Shown one piece after another: positions 1-7,223 of a stretch of DNA of 32,425 nt. Made by a program: the position numbers and the translations under genes. How positions within the stretch are numbered: the first letter of the stretch is position 1; every line of letters starts with the position of its first letter. The stretch covers positions 1 to 32,425 of IMG/VR virus record IMGVR_UViG_3300044619_000612; one strand, 5' to 3'. This stretch comes from a virus. The notes beneath the pieces were generated by a model. That model made no database searches, was not told the DNA's origin, and was given only the letters and a program-made list of their open reading frames with translations.

Positions 1-41
1 CCGGAGTAGAGTGAGACGAAGAAGGCAAGCCACAGCATATC

Positions 42-713
42 TTGCTAGCGTACAGTCTCTTTAATTTGCGAACGATCATGGATAGTATCCTTGACAAGTT
101 CCCACGTAGAGAAGGCGAGCATGTCTTTCTTACCTTCAGCGGGGGGTTTCGTTACAAGGTAGCGAAAATCAGGCCGTATAAAGGTACACGCACATCACAC
201 AAACCCGAACATTTCACAGCTATGCGTGAGTACCTACAAAAGAAGTACGGTGCCATCGTTGTAGACGAAGACCTGCCTGAAGACCAGCGCCGGGAGGCGG
301 ATGACTTCTGCGGAATGTACCAGTGGGCGAAGCCCGATAAGTCTACATGTGTGGTCAGCGGTGACAAGGATTTGAAGCAAATCCCCGGTTGGTTATACAA
401 CCCGCAGAAGGATACGTTTGAGATGCGTACCCTTCGAGATGCTGACTTGTTCTTCTGGTATCAGATGTGTGTGGGCGATTCTGTTGACAATGTAGCGGGT
501 CTGAAGGGCATGGGTCCGAAGAAGACCGAAGGGTTGCTTGAGTCATGTAGTCGTAAGCCAGTGCGTGTAATGAAGGCAGTGGCTGCGTTGTATAAGAAAG
601 AGTTCTCCGGTCGATGGAAGGATGCGTTGGATGAGAATGCTCAGCTCCTCTTTATCCATCGACAGGAAGGCAAAGACTGGAAGGAATACTTTGGAGGAGT
701 ACACGACCTATGA
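42..713 (+). CDS. 5'-3' exonuclease (FEN/RAD2-like), N-terminus missing or interrupted
   Basis: This is the C-terminal two thirds or more of a phage 5' flap exonuclease of the Pol I 5'-nuclease/T7 gp6 type, which removes 5' nucleotides from duplex DNA during replication, recombination or host DNA breakdown. Visible signatures are a YKG-R-HKP segment, the metal-binding E-A-D-D cluster near residue 86, SGDKDL (second Asp pair) and GDSVDN followed by GLKGMGPKK, the helix-hairpin-helix region. The first Asp block near the N-terminus is absent. Reading is open from base 15; an in-frame TGA lies at 12-14. The only starts are a weak TTG at 42 and an ATG at 78. Bases 15-41 still read as plausible family sequence (E-G-K-P-Q), so the gene probably once extended upstream. 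Its stop overlaps the next gene by 4 nt. Family assignment is firm; the true start and functional state are unknown. Confidence 0.8.
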   Translation: MLAYSLFNLRTIMDSILDKFPRREGEHVFLTFSGGFRYKVAKIRPYKGTRTSHKPEHFTAMREYLQKKYGAIVVDEDLPEDQRREADDFCGMYQWAKPDKSTCVVSGDKDLKQIPGWLYNPQKDTFEMRTLRDADLFFWYQMCVGDSVDNVAGLKGMGPKKTEGLLESCSRKPVRVMKAVAALYKKEFSGRWKDALDENAQLLFIHRQEGKDWKEYFGGVHDL

Positions 714-892
714 GCGCATGTCGTGATCCGTTTGAAGATGCCGAAGAGAACATCCGGCAAGGAATGAGCTGGGGTGCAGCCTACACCGTTGTGCTTGAGA
801 AGTGGATTGGAGAGGCTGCTGTCTCTCTAATCGAGAGACGATTCGATGAAATCTGGAATGAAGTGAAAGGATACCGTGTAAGTGAGTATTAA
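710..892 (+). CDS. Small hypothetical protein (60 aa)
   Basis: Unrecognised 60-residue soluble protein, predicted largely helical, with an acidic N-terminal part and a Trp-Gly-Ala segment in the middle. The ATG overlaps the exonuclease stop (ATGA), with GGAGGAG a few bases upstream, so translation is probably coupled. Its last 11 nt overlap the dUTPase start. The tight packing between two recognisable genes supports it as real; no function can be assigned. Confidence 0.7.
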   Translation: MSACRDPFEDAEENIRQGMSWGAAYTVVLEKWIGEAAVSLIERRFDEIWNEVKGYRVSEY

Positions 893-1331
893 CCTAGAAA
901 TCAAAAAGCTACACCCCGAAGCAAACCTCCCCACCAAAGCTAACCCAGCGGATGCTGGGCTGGACTTGTACTGTTTCCCCAAGAACGGCTCTCCGTATGC
1001 GGAGATTGCTCCGGGTAAATCTGCTCTAGTTGGGACTGGTATCTCAGTCTCTATCCCAGAGGGGTACTTCGGATACATCCGTAGCCGCTCTGGGCTGGCA
1101 TCTAAGAACCACCTGGAGGTGGGTGCTGGGGTGGTAGACGGCGGGTATACGGGCGAGGTCTGCGTGCTTCTCAGGAACCACGGTGATCGTATTCAGTACC
1201 TAGTGGCCGGTGATCGCATCGCCCAGCTACTCATCCTCCCGGTTCCAAAGGTTAATGTGGTGGAGGTTAAGGAGTTCACCACGGTAGTGGGTGAGCGGGG
1301 TGATGGGGGTTTCGGCTCATCGGGAGTTTGA
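882..1331 (+). CDS. dut: dUTPase (deoxyuridine 5'-triphosphate nucleotidohydrolase)
   Basis: Trimeric dUTPase that hydrolyses dUTP to dUMP and pyrophosphate, preventing uracil incorporation and providing the substrate for thymidylate synthase. At 149 residues it is a full-length member. All five motifs are present in order: DAGLDLY (24-30), RSRSGLA (67-73), GVVDGGYTGE (83-92, with the catalytic Asp and Tyr), GDRIAQLLI (110-118) and a C-terminal RGDGGFGSSG closing the active site. The start is GTG at 882, with an AAAGGA-type ribosome site about 10 nt upstream; it overlaps the preceding gene by 11 nt. Together with ThyX (4227-4991) it forms the dTMP branch of this phage's nucleotide metabolism. 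Assignment is very secure. Confidence 0.97.
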   Translation: MSINLEIKKLHPEANLPTKANPADAGLDLYCFPKNGSPYAEIAPGKSALVGTGISVSIPEGYFGYIRSRSGLASKNHLEVGAGVVDGGYTGEVCVLLRNHGDRIQYLVAGDRIAQLLILPVPKVNVVEVKEFTTVVGERGDGGFGSSGV

Positions 1332-1334
1332 ATA

Positions 1335-1592
1335 GTGTCTTATTGCGAAGCAATGTGGATTGAGTTGTTTGTTGTAGTGTTCACTGTGCTTGCGTTGGGT
1401 GTCTCCTTTGCAGGCGGGTACTTCACTGGTCGCCGTAAGGAAGAGGAGGCAATTGCCGATAAGTTCACCTCTGCGATTTCTGATCTCCTTACAAGCGGTA
1501 CTCTTCGCAACCCAGCGTACACCGTTTACACCTACAACATTTCGGACGGAACATTTGAGATTCCAGTCCAGCTAGGAGATAACAAAGATTGA
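1335..1592 (+). CDS. Small single-span membrane protein (85 aa)
   Basis: Unrecognised protein with one clear transmembrane helix near residues 8-28 (rich in L, V, F, A and G), followed by a charged G-R-R-K-E-E-E stop-transfer segment and a soluble C-terminal half. The likely start is GTG at 1335 with GGGAG 8 nt upstream; an ATG at 1353 would shorten it by six residues and keep the helix. It lies 3 nt after dUTPase and overlaps the next gene by 4 nt (TTGA). It may act at the host membrane, but nothing in the sequence identifies a partner. Confidence 0.7.
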   Translation: MSYCEAMWIELFVVVFTVLALGVSFAGGYFTGRRKEEEAIADKFTSAISDLLTSGTLRNPAYTVYTYNISDGTFEIPVQLGDNKD

Positions 1593-1915
1593 ACATTGAT
1601 CCCCGATTTGAACAACAGTTCCGAGAGATGACCGACGCAGATCGCCAAGTCATCCTCCAGTGTGGTCGGTACTTCGCCTACAAGATTCTCACCCCTATCG
1701 GGATGGTAAAGCGAGACTACCTGAGCCCTGACGAGTACCTCAACCTAGCAGCTATCCACGACCAATGGGGTCTTAACATCCCGAACGTGGTTCTCCAAGC
1801 GGCTACGACCTATGCCCTTGCTGAGTTGATCTCGGTGGGGTTGGCTCAGCCGGAAGCTATTGTAAACGTGGAAAGATTCTTCTCGGATTTGATTAAAGCG
1901 GAAGGGGGTGGTTGA
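1589..1915 (+). CDS. Hypothetical protein (108 aa)
   Basis: Unrecognised soluble protein of 108 residues, predicted mainly helical. The start is TTG at 1589, overlapping the upstream stop by 4 nt, with AGGAG about 10 nt before it. No ATG would preserve the reading frame nearby, so the rare start is favoured. It precedes the DUF3310 gene, whose ATG lies just after this stop. The unbroken operon position supports expression. Confidence 0.65.
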   Translation: MNIDPRFEQQFREMTDADRQVILQCGRYFAYKILTPIGMVKRDYLSPDEYLNLAAIHDQWGLNIPNVVLQAATTYALAELISVGLAQPEAIVNVERFFSDLIKAEGGG

Positions 1916-1916
1916 T

Positions 1917-2297
1917 ATGGCTATTATTGCTAAGGGTCCGCCGTATATGACTGAAGACGAGGCGCTGTACTGCAAGGGGTTCGGTGTATACAAACCACCT
2001 ATGCCAGAAGTAGAGAAGCGTCACGACGAAGCCCTCGCCAAGCTGCTCAAGCAAGAGGCTCCTTGGGAAAAGAAGCACCAAGTCGGAGGCACCCACTACT
2101 CCGATCTCTCCATCCAGCCTTGGGATGCTATGCGAGCGTGGTTCACTCCTGCGGAGTATGCGTCGTACCACATTGGTACGGTAATCGGGTATCTCTCCCG
2201 CCATCGGCGGAAGGGTGGGTTGAGTGATATCAAGAAAGCCCACCACCATCTGAGTGAGTTGATTCGGTACTTTGAGGAGGAAGAGGAATACGAATGA
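1917..2297 (+). CDS. DUF3310 family protein
   Basis: Member of the small phage family DUF3310, often labelled a nucleotide kinase in phage genomes without biochemical proof. The family core runs from about residue 62 to the end: GGTHY, then IQPWD, then a helix containing GYLSRH, and finally a D-I-K-K-A-H-H-H-L helix ending in an acidic tail. The ATG at 1917 follows the previous stop by one base and has a GGGGGTGG purine stretch upstream; a GTG at 1908 is possible. Its end overlaps the next gene by 4 nt. The family is recognised with good confidence; its activity is not known. Confidence 0.85.
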   Translation: MAIIAKGPPYMTEDEALYCKGFGVYKPPMPEVEKRHDEALAKLLKQEAPWEKKHQVGGTHYSDLSIQPWDAMRAWFTPAEYASYHIGTVIGYLSRHRRKGGLSDIKKAHHHLSELIRYFEEEEEYE

Positions 2298-2629
2298 ATA
2301 ACTGGTTTGTTGTTGGTGTCGGTAAAGAAGAGAAGTTTCCTGAAAAAGTAATTACCGATCTAGGCAAGGCAAACGTCAGCATGGCTATCGGTAAGCCGGG
2401 AGATCAGGTCTGGCAGTATGGGTGGCTAGACGGAGATGAGCAAGCATACACGGCCACCATCACTTGGACCCCGGAAGTGGCTCTGATACCAAAAGGCAAG
2501 TACACAGCTGATGAGTTGATTCACCGTATCCGAACAAGTGAGAAGATCGCCAAGGAGCGGTTGCAAGCTGACCAAGTGTTTTTCTTTGTACACACCCATC
2601 GACTAAAGGACGATAAGAGTGAAGCGTAA
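2294..2629 (+). CDS. Hypothetical protein (111 aa)
   Basis: Unrecognised 111-residue soluble protein, apparently mixed beta then helical, with several aromatic residues in the first half (W-Q-Y-G-W) and a charged C-terminus. The ATG overlaps the DUF3310 stop by 4 nt and has GAGGAGGAAGAGG just upstream. It overlaps the following gene by 11 nt. Its place in a coupled operon supports it; no function is suggested. Confidence 0.7.
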   Translation: MNNWFVVGVGKEEKFPEKVITDLGKANVSMAIGKPGDQVWQYGWLDGDEQAYTATITWTPEVALIPKGKYTADELIHRIRTSEKIAKERLQADQVFFFVHTHRLKDDKSEA

Positions 2630-2909
2630 CAACAAGGACGTAACCGACGATGACAAGTTCTCGATTGCCGTTGAGAAGTTCAATCGAGCTAAGCGTCGTA
2701 GTATCCAAGACAAGACCAAGGGGAACAAGCGAGCCGAGGCTAAGATCACCGAGCTAACCGATGAGGTGGGTCGTCTTAGCCAACGGTTGAAGATGGCTAC
2801 AACGCTATTGCGTTGGTTGGTGAAGCACATGCCGGAGAGTATTCGTACGGAGTACGAGGTGTATCGTATGGCTATCAATGCTGGGGAGATTGATGACGTT
2901 CATCCCTAA
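2619..2909 (+). CDS. Hypothetical coiled-coil protein (96 aa)
   Basis: Unrecognised, highly charged 96-residue protein. A long helix with coiled-coil character spans roughly residues 10-65, with Lys/Arg-rich and Glu-rich heptad-like spacing. The start is GTG at 2619 inside the preceding gene (11-nt overlap). Its 3' end overlaps the proposed start of the HNH-AP2 gene by 17 nt, so the endonuclease gene joins directly onto it. Confidence 0.65.
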   Translation: MKRNNKDVTDDDKFSIAVEKFNRAKRRSIQDKTKGNKRAEAKITELTDEVGRLSQRLKMATTLLRWLVKHMPESIRTEYEVYRMAINAGEIDDVHP

Positions 2910-3459
2910 GAAGCGGAAGAAAACTCACCCTGTTGTTCCAGACATAACTCTCGAAGAGGTGCGAGAGCTTTTTGATTATGATCCGTTGACGGGAGTGTTT
3001 CGGTGGAAAACGCCTCCAACTAAACGCGTGTCTCCCGGTGATATAGCAGGTACAGCTCACAACGCGGGGTACTGGGCGCTCAGCATTCGTGGTAAGCCCG
3101 TTCTCGCGCACCGCGTAGCTTGGTTCTACGTGCATGGTGAGTGGCCTAGTGGAGACATTGACCACATAAACCGCGACACGATTGACAACCGCCTAGAGAA
3201 TCTTCGTGTCGTATCTCGTTCTGAGAACAACATGAACCGAAAGCGCTCGGCCAGTTCTGGGTTCAAGGGTGTGTGCCTTCACAAGGCGAGTGGTCTGTGG
3301 GCTGCTAATACAAAAGTTAAAGGTGTTCCAGTACATCTAGGCTACTACAAGACTGCTGAAGAGGCAGGGCGAGCTTACGATAAGTTTGTCGAGGACACCT
3401 ACGGAGACGTTGCATTGACAAACGAAAAGCTCGGGGGTTTTCTTGACAGCAGCTCTTAA
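2893..3459 (+). CDS. HNH homing-type endonuclease with AP2 DNA-binding domain
   Basis: Free-standing endonuclease of the HNH-AP2 class, a mobile gene type common in phages that cuts DNA to promote its own transfer. From the ATG at 2893 (188 aa) it shows an N-terminal FDYDPLTGVFRW segment, a HRVAWFYVHGEWP linker, the HNH core D-H-I-N-R-D-T-I-D-N with L-E-N-L-R (89-105) and E-N-N (111-113), and an AP2-like region near 122-165 (SSGFKGV...LGYYKTAEEAGRAYD). GGGGAG lies 4 nt before the ATG; an ATG at 2878 is also in frame. It overlaps both neighbours by 17 nt and sits directly before endonuclease I. It is intact. Its cleavage site is unknown. Confidence 0.9.
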   Translation: MTFIPKKRKKTHPVVPDITLEEVRELFDYDPLTGVFRWKTPPTKRVSPGDIAGTAHNAGYWALSIRGKPVLAHRVAWFYVHGEWPSGDIDHINRDTIDNRLENLRVVSRSENNMNRKRSASSGFKGVCLHKASGLWAANTKVKGVPVHLGYYKTAEEAGRAYDKFVEDTYGDVALTNEKLGGFLDSSS

Positions 3460-3853
3460 ACGGAAGCCCAAGTTTCGATCAGGCTACGAAGCCAAAGCTT
3501 ACAAAGGTCTTCAAGCCCGTGGCCTAGACTTCACCTACGAGGAAGAGAAGCTCCCTTACCGTGTTCCTGAGAGGAAGGCGTACTACCTACCGGACATGGT
3601 GATTACTCGCGAGGATGGTACTAAGTTGTACCTTGAGTACAAGGGGCAGTTCTCTGCGGCTGATCGTCGTAAGATGGAATTGGTTATCGAGCAACATCCT
3701 GACAAAGACATCAGGCTTATCTTCATGCGAAATAACAAGCTGCGTAAGGATTCCCGCACTTCGTACACCGACTGGTGCAACAAGCGAGGGATCAAATGTA
3801 CCGTATCCGCCACAGGTTTTGTACCAGATAGTTGGATTCGAGGGGATGATTAA
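3443..3853 (+). CDS. Endonuclease I (T7 gp3-like Holliday junction resolvase)
   Basis: Phage endonuclease I, a homodimeric PD-(D/E)xK nuclease that resolves branched DNA before packaging and takes part in host DNA degradation. At 136 residues it is close to the T7 gp3 length. The active-site pattern is visible: SGYEAK (Glu16), TYEEEKLPY, a YLPDM Asp (51) and LEYKG (Glu65, Lys67). Further family matches are the E-Q-H-P-D-K-D-I-R stretch and the closing P-D-S-W-I. The start is TTG at 3443 with a GGGGG ribosome site 5 nt upstream, inside the HNH gene. Function is assigned with high confidence from these residues. Confidence 0.93.
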   Translation: MTAALKRKPKFRSGYEAKAYKGLQARGLDFTYEEEKLPYRVPERKAYYLPDMVITREDGTKLYLEYKGQFSAADRRKMELVIEQHPDKDIRLIFMRNNKLRKDSRTSYTDWCNKRGIKCTVSATGFVPDSWIRGDD

Positions 3854-3855
3854 CC

Positions 3856-4224
3856 ATGTTCGACTTCATCAGGCGTTTGTTTGCGAAGTTGTTTGGTCGT
3901 CGCGCTGCGGCAGCTAGTGCTCCGGCACTGAAGAAAGAGAAGCCTCTCCCGGCCGACAGGCCGGAGGCCATTAGTTGGTGGGAGGAGCGAGACGGCACGT
4001 TCCGTATCGTAGGTGTCCGTCACATCTTTCGTCGTCTTGAGAGCGGCACTCCCGCCATGCTTGCCGAAGACTTCGATTGTGTGTGGGTAGATGGTGTGTG
4101 GTATCACTTCTGGTCAGGTAAGCGTGTGGGTGATGCTCTGGCCAAGCTCCTCTCCAAAGAGAAGGATGCTCACGATAACCTTGAACGTATCCGCAAGTAC
4201 CGCTTGATTTGGGAAAAAGACTGA
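3856..4224 (+). CDS. Hypothetical protein (122 aa)
   Basis: Unrecognised protein with a basic amphipathic N-terminus (FDFIRRLFAKLFGRR) that could bind membrane or nucleic acid, then an Ala/Pro/Lys linker and a globular part with repeated Trp (SWWEE, VWVDGVWYHFW). The ATG follows the endonuclease I stop by 2 nt. It ends 2 nt before the ThyX ATG. Reading frame, packing and composition support a real gene. No domain was identified. Confidence 0.7.
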   Translation: MFDFIRRLFAKLFGRRAAAASAPALKKEKPLPADRPEAISWWEERDGTFRIVGVRHIFRRLESGTPAMLAEDFDCVWVDGVWYHFWSGKRVGDALAKLLSKEKDAHDNLERIRKYRLIWEKD

Positions 4225-4226
4225 CA

Positions 4227-4991
4227 ATGACTGACTTAACCTTCAAAACAATCTCGGAATGTCGCCTTGAGCTTGTGGCTCATACAACCATGAGCGCAGA
4301 GTTTATTGCATCCTCTGTCCACGTTGCCGATGCTAATCTTCTCCCCGTCTCTGCAGCACGAGCATCGTTCGGAAAAGAGGACAAGACTGGAGAAGATGAG
4401 AAGGCTGACATCAAGCTGATGAAGTACCTAGCGGATCATCAGCACATGACTCCGTTTGAATACAACCACGCTACGTTCCTCATCGAGTGTCCGTTGTTCA
4501 TCCGCTCCCAGATCATGCGTCACCGAACGTTTACGTTCAATGAGATCAGCCGACGGTATACGTCAGAGGATATTGGATTCTGGAAACCAGACAAGTGGCG
4601 TAAGCAATCCAAGAGTAACAAGCAGGCGAGTACGGATGAGGAAATCGGCAGTGTGTGGTTTTCAGATGGCGTGAGTGCAAGGTGGGACGTTGATCCGGAA
4701 AACGTTTATTACTTGCAGCACGAACAGTCTCTTCGTCTTTACGAGAACTACCTTGAAGCCGGACTATGCCGTGAGATTGCTCGTTCTGTTCTCCCCCAGT
4801 CCCTCCTCACCCGTTTCTACATGGGCGGTAATCTTCGCAACTGGGTCCACTTCCTACGCCTTCGGCTCGATTCCCACGCCCAATACGAGGTCCGTGTGGT
4901 AGCCGAGCGTATCACCCAAAAGCTTCGTGAGTTGTGGCCTGTACCCATGAGTGTTCTACTTCCCGAGGAAACCCCCGCCGATGCTTCTTGA
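4227..4991 (+). CDS. thyX: Flavin-dependent thymidylate synthase ThyX
   Basis: ThyX makes dTMP from dUMP using FAD, NADPH and methylenetetrahydrofolate, and is unrelated to ThyA. The 254-residue protein carries the signature R-H-R-x7-S (RHRTFTFNEIS, residues 98-108) followed by RRY. It also has the family's HMTPFEY segment and the conserved C-terminal stretch with LPQSL, NLRNWVHFLRLR and AQYEVR. The ATG at 4227 lies 2 nt after the preceding stop; a TTG at 4209 is possible but less likely. Its end overlaps the next small gene by 11 nt. The upstream dUTPase supplies its substrate. Assignment is secure. Confidence 0.97.
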   Translation: MTDLTFKTISECRLELVAHTTMSAEFIASSVHVADANLLPVSAARASFGKEDKTGEDEKADIKLMKYLADHQHMTPFEYNHATFLIECPLFIRSQIMRHRTFTFNEISRRYTSEDIGFWKPDKWRKQSKSNKQASTDEEIGSVWFSDGVSARWDVDPENVYYLQHEQSLRLYENYLEAGLCREIARSVLPQSLLTRFYMGGNLRNWVHFLRLRLDSHAQYEVRVVAERITQKLRELWPVPMSVLLPEETPADAS

Positions 4992-5151
4992 TCTAGTTCA
5001 ATTCGCCATTGCCTTCTGGCTGTGTGTAGCCACAGTACTTTACCTGACCAACCGGGAGGACTACTCCTTCGGTCATCTTCTGCTGTGTCTTGCTTGGCCG
5101 TACATCCTTGTCGTTGGTCTGTACCAACTCTCAAAGCACCAAGGGAAGTAA
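4981..5151 (+). CDS. Small two-span membrane protein (56 aa)
   Basis: Unrecognised 56-residue hydrophobic protein with two predicted membrane helices (about residues 4-21 and 30-48) joined by a short polar turn containing N-R-E-D. The ATG at 4981 lies within the end of thyX, with GAGGAAA upstream. An upstream GTG at 4951 would add ten proline-rich residues and is less likely. A holin-like or membrane-modifying role is possible, but its location in the replication block argues against a late lysis protein. Confidence 0.6.
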   Translation: MLLDLVQFAIAFWLCVATVLYLTNREDYSFGHLLLCLAWPYILVVGLYQLSKHQGK

Positions 5152-5156
5152 ACCAT

Positions 5157-5321
5157 ATGACCGCTCTTTACCTGTACATTGTTGCTTGTGTGTATTTCTA
5201 TTGGATTGAGTCGGATGAGGAGAATGCCAACGACCCGCTTCGGTTGGCTGAGATTGCTTTCTGGCCGGTGCTCTATCCGTTCTACATGTTCTATCTTTGG
5301 TACAAGAACCGAGCGGGGTAA
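5157..5321 (+). CDS. Small membrane protein (54 aa)
   Basis: Unrecognised 54-residue protein with an N-terminal hydrophobic segment (residues 2-16) and a second aromatic, hydrophobic segment (about 32-48) separated by an acidic loop. The start is ATG at 5157 with AAGGGAAG about 9 nt before it, 5 nt after the preceding stop. The pair of adjacent tiny two-helix proteins is notable; they may work together, but this is only positional inference. Confidence 0.6.
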   Translation: MTALYLYIVACVYFYWIESDEENANDPLRLAEIAFWPVLYPFYMFYLWYKNRAG

Positions 5322-5327
5322 GTGTGT

Positions 5328-5405
5328 ATGTTTGGTTGGTTCCGGTCGGAAGATCGGTGTATCCCGTTGGGAAAGGCTACTAGGGTGGATTACAGTGACA
5401 GTTGA
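5328..5405 (+). CDS. Possible 25-aa microprotein
   Basis: A 25-codon frame opens with ATG at 5328, has GGGG about 9 nt upstream, and ends in TGA overlapping the GTG of the next gene by 11 nt. The overlap style matches the other coupled genes in this block, and it fills what would otherwise be a gap. It is too short for independent support, so it is tentative. Confidence 0.3.
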   Translation: MFGWFRSEDRCIPLGKATRVDYSDS

Positions 5406-5589
5406 AAGCATGCGAAAGTGGCTCGACTCTTGCCCAGTCCCAGTCATCGCAAGAGTTTTATCTGAACAAGATGATATCGAGTTTCTCTCATCCTCTAGCT
5501 TCATCTACGAGAAGGGAATGCTTGTCGTGATTGAATTGCAGTCTTTGAAAACCCTCTTGGAGAATAAGGCGGACTACCCGTATGGTTAA
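5395..5589 (+). CDS. Hypothetical protein (64 aa)
   Basis: Unrecognised 64-residue protein, predicted mixed helix and strand. The frame is open much further upstream, but that part would overlap the 54-aa gene out of frame and has unnatural composition. GTG at 5395 is preferred, with AGGGTGGA 6 nt upstream; ATG at 5410 is an alternative. A 41-nt gap follows before the exonuclease gene. Confidence 0.55.
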   Translation: MTVESMRKWLDSCPVPVIARVLSEQDDIEFLSSSSFIYEKGMLVVIELQSLKTLLENKADYPYG

Positions 5590-5630
5590 GAACAGTCGGC
5601 CCCGTGCAAACGGATTTTGTTGGGAGAACT

Positions 5631-6386
5631 ATGAGCCTTAAGCTTCTGTACCTAGATATAGAGTCCTTGCCCCATCATGCTGCTGTGTGGTCCTTGTGGG
5701 GTGTGAACGTTTCCACGAATCAAATCCTTAAGGCTGGGCGCACCACATGCGTCGCTTGGAAGTGGCAAGGATCGAAGCGGGTGGAGTTTACGTCGGAGTG
5801 GGGCGAGGAAGACTACCGCTCGTTCCTTCTCAAGATTCACAAGCTGCTCGATGATGCTGATGTTCTCGTGACGTACAACGGGATCAAGTTCGACATCCCA
5901 ACTCTTTACAAGGAGTTCGTCCAGCACAAGATTCCGCCGCCGTCCCCGTTCCATCATATCGACCTGTACCGTACTGTGCGACGACAGTTTCGCTTTGCCA
6001 GTTCAAAATTGGATTACGTCTGTCAGCAGTTGGGTCTAGGTGCAAAGGTGTCCCACCGTGGGATGGACTTGTGGCACGATGTTGAGGCGGGTTGTCCAAA
6101 GGCTCAGGCGCATATGGCGAGGTACAACCGGCAAGATGTCTCTCTCCTAGAGAAGCTCTACGCTCACATCAAGCCGTGGATCAAGAGCCACCCCAACCTC
6201 GCGCTCCTAGAGGAGCGCTCCGGTGTCGTCTGCCCCACCTGCGGTTCCGATGACATCGAGTTCCGAGGTTGGCGTTATACCAAGACTCGTAGGTATCGCA
6301 GGATGGTTTGCAATTCTTGCCATAGCTGGAGTTCGGTAACAGCTTCCGACAAGGAAGTGGTTGGGGAAACATCGGGATGTTCGTAG
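5631..6386 (+). CDS. DEDDy 3'-5' exonuclease-like protein with C-terminal zinc ribbon
   Basis: Ribonuclease H-fold 3'-5' exonuclease of the DnaQ-like/RNase_H_2 group (251 aa from the ATG at 5631, which has GGGAG 4 nt upstream). The catalytic motifs are in place: Exo I LDIES (Asp9, Glu11), Exo II YNGIKFDIP (Asp88) and Exo III YNRQDV (Tyr165, Asp169), the Tyr giving the DEDDy pattern. A C-terminal zinc ribbon follows with Cys201-x2-Cys204 and Cys227-x2-Cys230, likely for nucleic acid binding. There is no polymerase domain, so it is a stand-alone nuclease, perhaps for DNA turnover or repair. The substrate (DNA or RNA) cannot be decided from sequence. Confidence 0.85.
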   Translation: MSLKLLYLDIESLPHHAAVWSLWGVNVSTNQILKAGRTTCVAWKWQGSKRVEFTSEWGEEDYRSFLLKIHKLLDDADVLVTYNGIKFDIPTLYKEFVQHKIPPPSPFHHIDLYRTVRRQFRFASSKLDYVCQQLGLGAKVSHRGMDLWHDVEAGCPKAQAHMARYNRQDVSLLEKLYAHIKPWIKSHPNLALLEERSGVVCPTCGSDDIEFRGWRYTKTRRYRRMVCNSCHSWSSVTASDKEVVGETSGCS

Positions 6387-6886
6387 GTGCCCGAGGAGCA
6401 ATCATCGAAGATGAGGACTTCGTAGACTTCCTCGGCCACTGTTGGAGATACTCGGAGCTAGACACAAGGATGATGGCGGAAGTCATCGCTAGATGTGGGT
6501 ACGGTCTGTGCTTCGTCCAACCTTCGGTTGTGGTAGGAGACACTATTGACACACCCCTCCTGTTGGAGTACGATGGCTCTACGACTAACACCAACACGGA
6601 GGTTGAACCACCGATTACTATGGACGATTTCATTCAAACTTGTAACACTTACGGTACGTACATGGCACTTGACCAGCTAGACAACATCATTGATATTGCA
6701 CGTCGGTGTAACCCACACCACGACGATCCCGAGGATTTGAACCAAGCCCTTCAAGAAATCATCCGTCTAGCTCAAGAGGCTATTGTGTGGGGTGAGATGA
6801 CCACCGAAGATAACGACGAGGAACCTTCCGACGAGGATGGGTTGTTCGATTTCGACCGGGATGGGGAAGACGATAATGACCGATGA
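6377..6886 (+). CDS. Hypothetical acidic protein (169 aa)
   Basis: Unrecognised 169-residue acidic protein. The N-terminal half looks globular with several Cys and aromatic residues. The C-terminal 30 residues are almost entirely Asp, Glu and polar residues, likely disordered. The ATG at 6377 overlaps the exonuclease stop by 10 nt, with GGGGAAAC upstream. Such acidic tails occur in DNA-mimic or inhibitor proteins, but nothing else supports that here. Confidence 0.65.
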   Translation: MFVGARGAIIEDEDFVDFLGHCWRYSELDTRMMAEVIARCGYGLCFVQPSVVVGDTIDTPLLLEYDGSTTNTNTEVEPPITMDDFIQTCNTYGTYMALDQLDNIIDIARRCNPHHDDPEDLNQALQEIIRLAQEAIVWGEMTTEDNDEEPSDEDGLFDFDRDGEDDNDR

Positions 6887-7202
6887 AACCGACATCCCCG
6901 TAGATGACGACGAAGACTTGGAGATCGTAGCCAAGGAGTCCGGGGGACTGCTCCAAATCCACGGTAGTAATACCGTCTTGATGCTCAAGGGTCCATCTCC
7001 ATTTCCTACCCCGTTTGATTACATCAAGGATTGCGTCGGGATGGAAGTACGTATGTCTTCTAACCCGGCTAAGCCGGACGAGTATCGGTACTTGGTTATG
7101 GTCCAAGACTCCTTCGAGTGGCGAGGTATTGAAGAGTGTCTTAACGCTATGTCCGAAAAGGAATACGAGAAGACTGCTCGTAATCTCAGGACGGTGAATT
7201 AA
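6876..7202 (+). CDS. Hypothetical acidic protein (108 aa)
   Basis: Last gene of the rightward operon. From the ATG at 6876 (GGGGAAG about 7 nt upstream) it encodes 108 residues. A strongly acidic N-terminus (about residues 3-16) is followed by a compact domain with a beta-rich start and a helical end. It overlaps the preceding gene by 11 nt. It ends 21 nt before the terminator stem. No family was recognised. Confidence 0.65.
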   Translation: MTDETDIPVDDDEDLEIVAKESGGLLQIHGSNTVLMLKGPSPFPTPFDYIKDCVGMEVRMSSNPAKPDEYRYLVMVQDSFEWRGIEECLNAMSEKEYEKTARNLRTVN

Positions 7203-7223
7203 GTAAAATACGCAACCCAAAAT

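Noticed and set aside
1-7202. TTGACA matches in the rightward block (for example near 91 and 483) as promoters
   Set aside because: No acceptable TATAAT-like hexamer at 16-18 bp was seen; they lie within coding sequence without a start downstream.
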